Part shown: positions 61,498-64,000 of the stretch, piece after piece
Layout of the letters: every line of letters starts with the position of its first letter
Position numbering within the stretch: position 1 is the stretch's first letter
Program-made: the position numbers and the translations under genes
DNA from: Postechiella sp039985655
GTDB taxonomy: Bacteria; Bacteroidota; Bacteroidia; Flavobacteriales; Flavobacteriaceae
Length of the DNA stretch: 64,000 bases
Assembly (NCBI GenBank): GCA_039985655.1
Contig: JBDWSF010000018.1
Coordinates: forward strand, 434,001 to 498,000
Reading direction: 5' to 3'
The notes under the pieces: model-generated
Database searches by the model: none
The model's input: the letters and a program-made list of their open reading frames with translations, nothing else
Told to the model about the DNA's origin: nothing

Positions 61498-63258
61498 TTA
61501 ATTATCTCTTAATACATGTACAGTTCCTGCTATCGTTCTAACGCTTCCGCTATTATCTGTATAGGTTCCAGAAATAATAAGATCAATATATTGTCCGATA
61601 GCTCCATAATTATTTAATGTAAATGTTATGGTATTTGGAATATTATAATTCAAGTCAAGCGTTGAAGACTCAATCCAAAAATCTTGACTACTCATGGTAT
61701 ATGTTCCAGGGGTTATTGTATTTCCGCCGAAGTAAAAAGAATCTCCACTAGCATTTTTAGCATTCGCAGAAAAATAACTTCCTCCATTTTGTCCTGCATT
61801 AATATCCGTTAAATAATAATCAACGGGATCGTTATCAATTTGAATTGTAATATATTCAGTTACCGCCGTACAAGCTATTAAATTACCTAAAGTTAAGTTG
61901 CTAAAGTTAAATGGCAATGCTGTTGTGGTTTGAAAGGTATAGAAATCAACGCCTTCTAAACTATATGTTGGTAATGATGCACATTCTATAACACTTAAAG
62001 AGAAACTTCCATTCGTAATATTTACTGCCGTATAATCGCTACCATAGGTAATTGCTGCATAACCGTTTGTAACATTAGCATTAAAACAATCGACAAGGTT
62101 CCCTGTAATAATCGAGGCCGTTACTACTGGAAATACAATATCTCCATAATTTGTATCTGTAGCAAATGGACCTATTGACATGTTATGTACTTCTACACCA
62201 CATTGATCAAATGCTTTTAAAGTAAGTATTTCGTTAGCTGGAATTAATCCACAGATTTCTCCACTTGCGTCTGAAACCCCAACTCTAGGATAAGTAGCTC
62301 CACTTCTCCATAATTCAACTCTTACATTAGACAGAGGGACATTTGCAGCGTCTACAACATTTAAACATAAAGCTACTGTAGGGAATTGTGCGTCACAATT
62401 CCACCAAGAAAAATGTGATACTTCTGCGATGTATTTTGCACCAACCAAAGTGGCTTGACCACCTTCAATCCAATAACCATTAACCTCATCAAAATGCCAT
62501 AATGGAATAGTTGATGGAGCAACTCCGCTTTGCGCAGGATCTACTGGTAATTCTATTTCGGCTACATGTCCATCAGCGATGTTTAATTCTTCACCCGAAG
62601 CACCTCTTAATTCAACATTTAACATCCCATAAGATTCTAACACACGCTCATCGCCGTTATCATTTTGTGCTTGTAAGCTTCCTGGCATAATATCATCTAT
62701 TGAAGGGTTTGAAGGATCTAAATGATACATAATAACATCTACATTACCTGAATACGCATTACCATTTTCATCTTTAAATGCGCCATCAAATTTAACAGTA
62801 GTTCCATTTGGTAAATTCACTTCGCTATCTGCACCAGAAGCCACAGTCGCAACAATATTTTCTGGAACCAACATAAATCTTACGGTATTTGTACCTGCTG
62901 TTGGCACGACACTTCTCATACCTTTTAAGTAACCCGTTTTTTCTGCAACAATAAAAGCTTGTCTTTCTTTTACATCTGCATTATTAATTATAAACATACC
63001 ATTTGCATCGGTTGATACCACATCTAATCCAATGGTAACAACTACATTTTCTATTGGTAAGTTTGTTTCGTCAACAATTCTCCCCATAAAATCGCGTTGA
63101 ATACTTAATCCTAAATCTAAAGAACCTTCGTCTATAGTATTTATAGGGTTAGAAGAATCATCATTATCATCACTCTTTGGATCACATGATGTCAATAATG
63201 AACCTAGTACTAGTATTAAGCTAAATAATAATCTTAAGCTTGTGTTTAATGTTTTCAT
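61498..63258 (-). CDS. Large lipoprotein with carboxypeptidase-regulatory-like domain
   Basis: The 586-residue protein has a lipobox with Cys25 (LLTSCDPKS), an acidic linker, and near residues 55-95 a CarboxypepD_reg-like module (FMGRIVDETNLPIENVVVTIG ... TDANGMFII). The middle has two or three further beta-sandwich modules, for example MYHLDPSNPSIDDIMPGSL near 180 and FPTVALCLNVVDAANVPLSNVRVEL near 285-308. It may be a cell-surface or adhesion protein. The function is unknown; no partner is adjacent. Confidence 0.82.
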   Translation of the reverse strand: MKTLNTSLRLLFSLILVLGSLLTSCDPKSDDNDDSSNPINTIDEGSLDLGLSIQRDFMGRIVDETNLPIENVVVTIGLDVVSTDANGMFIINNADVKERQAFIVAEKTGYLKGMRSVVPTAGTNTVRFMLVPENIVATVASGADSEVNLPNGTTVKFDGAFKDENGNAYSGNVDVIMYHLDPSNPSIDDIMPGSLQAQNDNGDERVLESYGMLNVELRGASGEELNIADGHVAEIELPVDPAQSGVAPSTIPLWHFDEVNGYWIEGGQATLVGAKYIAEVSHFSWWNCDAQFPTVALCLNVVDAANVPLSNVRVELWRSGATYPRVGVSDASGEICGLIPANEILTLKAFDQCGVEVHNMSIGPFATDTNYGDIVFPVVTASIITGNLVDCFNANVTNGYAAITYGSDYTAVNITNGSFSLSVIECASLPTYSLEGVDFYTFQTTTALPFNFSNLTLGNLIACTAVTEYITIQIDNDPVDYYLTDINAGQNGGSYFSANAKNASGDSFYFGGNTITPGTYTMSSQDFWIESSTLDLNYNIPNTITFTLNNYGAIGQYIDLIISGTYTDNSGSVRTIAGTVHVLRDN

Positions 63259-63454
63259 AATTTAAAGTTTTAACTATTAAAGTTTATTGTTTATAGTCCT
63301 ATATAAACTTGAGGCTATTTTTGTTACCCCTTTTTTTAATTTTATTTATCTGAGCTATAATTTAGAAGTTTTTTTGGTTGAGTAAATCAACATAATATTT
63401 GTACAATACTTAAAAACACATTAAGTTTACCTCAAGAATTAAAGCATCTAACTT

Positions 63455-63976
63455 ATGGACGGAAACAAAGTACTAGAACTTATATTTTATACATTACCTG
63501 CAATTATTACTGGACTAATTGCATATTACTTTTTCAAGGAACATACTAAGAATGAAGATGGTCGTAGACGGTATTTACTAAAGAAAGACATGCAAGTAAA
63601 CGCTATGCCTTTACGTTTACAAGCCTACGAACGCATGGCGCTTTTCTTAGAACGCATAACACCTTCTAAATTACTTGTAAGAATCACACCAACATCTTCA
63701 AATAAAGAAGATTACGAATCTTTACTTATACAAAGTGTTGAACAGGAATTTGAACATAATTTATCACAACAAATTTATGTCAGCGACAAATGTTGGAGCA
63801 TAATATCGACTGCAAAAAATGCTACAATTCAACTTATTAGAAAAGCGAGTTTATTAGAAAAAACAGATACGGCAAATAAACTTAGAGAAGTTGTTTTAAC
63901 AGAAATGATGGAGCGCAGAGCACCAAGCGATGCCGCCCTATCTTTTATAAAAGATGAAGTATCAAATATGTGGTAA
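63455..63976 (+). CDS. Small membrane-anchored protein of unknown function
   Basis: The 173-residue protein has one N-terminal transmembrane helix (about residues 8-25), then a charged region NEDGRRRYLLKKDMQVNAMPLRL, followed by a helical C-terminal part beginning AYERMALFLERITPSKLLVRI. Flavobacterial proteins with a single N-terminal helix and the NAMPLRLQAYERMALFLER run recur (a DUF-type family), but I cannot assign a function. It has no neighbours beyond the window edge. Confidence 0.75.
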   Translation: MDGNKVLELIFYTLPAIITGLIAYYFFKEHTKNEDGRRRYLLKKDMQVNAMPLRLQAYERMALFLERITPSKLLVRITPTSSNKEDYESLLIQSVEQEFEHNLSQQIYVSDKCWSIISTAKNATIQLIRKASLLEKTDTANKLREVVLTEMMERRAPSDAALSFIKDEVSNMW

Positions 63977-64000
63977 TTAATCAATACGCAATTCGTTAGA

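Overview
This is an AT-rich window from a member of the Bacteroidota, most likely a marine Flavobacteriaceae. The reasons are the menaquinone (men) genes, fused ThrA, fused two-component E1 (alpha and beta in one chain), many lipoproteins with Bacteroidota-style lipoboxes, a lone sulfatase and a GH29 fucosidase, ExbD, the holA/HsdR_N-like/GT2/OmpA run, and Bacteroidota promoter boxes (TAnnTTTG near -7, TTG/TTTG about 20 nt upstream). No rRNA, tRNA, CRISPR array, complete insertion sequence or prophage was seen. Species cannot be named from the sequence alone.

Layout. 1-6100: two EamA-type exporters (one cut by the window edge), a basic cold-shock-domain protein, a DEAH helicase, a lone sulfatase lipoprotein and an aldo/keto reductase. 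6100-12300: an accessory stretch with a TraB/GumN-like lipoprotein behind an imperfect palindrome, a GH29 alpha-fucosidase lipoprotein, a small membrane protein, a secreted flavobacterial protein, three very short peptide genes (two of them paralogous) and an orphan ExbD. 12295-16003 (minus): fused 2-oxoacid dehydrogenase E1, sulfite dehydrogenase-like molybdoenzyme and its c-type cytochrome. 16137-20174: isopenicillin-N-synthase-like dioxygenase, SUI1-like factor, DUF1835 protein, nucleoside phosphorylase and a substrate-binding-fold protein without a signal peptide. 20243-23270: TlpA-like lipoprotein and the bifunctional NAD(P)H-hydrate repair enzyme, converging on a perfect-palindrome terminator.

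23411-29026 is the threonine operon: promoter, a Thr-rich leader peptide (23438-23542), thrA, thrB, a frameshifted four-helix-bundle gene inserted between 49-bp direct repeats, thrC and a terminator. 29409-32803 is an ABC-2 exporter (two permeases and an ATPase). 33056-37081 carries gcvT, glutaminase, a RmlD-like SDR, pterin dehydratase and a YebC-family regulator. 37269-44320 (minus) is a menaquinone operon, menB-menA-(secreted protein)-(UPF0173 hydrolase)-menC-(CPBP protease)-menE. 44666-51155 holds a tiny membrane protein, ung, a YfcC-like carrier, holA, an HsdR_N-like nuclease-fold protein, a GT2 glycosyltransferase and an OmpA lipoprotein.

51160-53670 is a second accessory pocket: a decayed group II intron reverse-transcriptase start, attC-like palindromes, a CE1-type esterase lipoprotein, a cluster of GC-rich small palindromes and a membrane-protein pseudogene. 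53672-64000 returns to ordinary genes: Sua5/YrdC, a Gly-rich secreted protein, UvrD/PcrA helicase, an M20 amidohydrolase, an FMN glutamate-synthase-like membrane protein, a large lipoprotein and a small membrane-anchored protein.

The most interesting signals are the threonine leader peptide, the tandem 28/29-residue peptide genes upstream of exbD, and a family of related imperfect palindromes beside poorly conserved single genes, which looks like a cassette system without a visible integrase.
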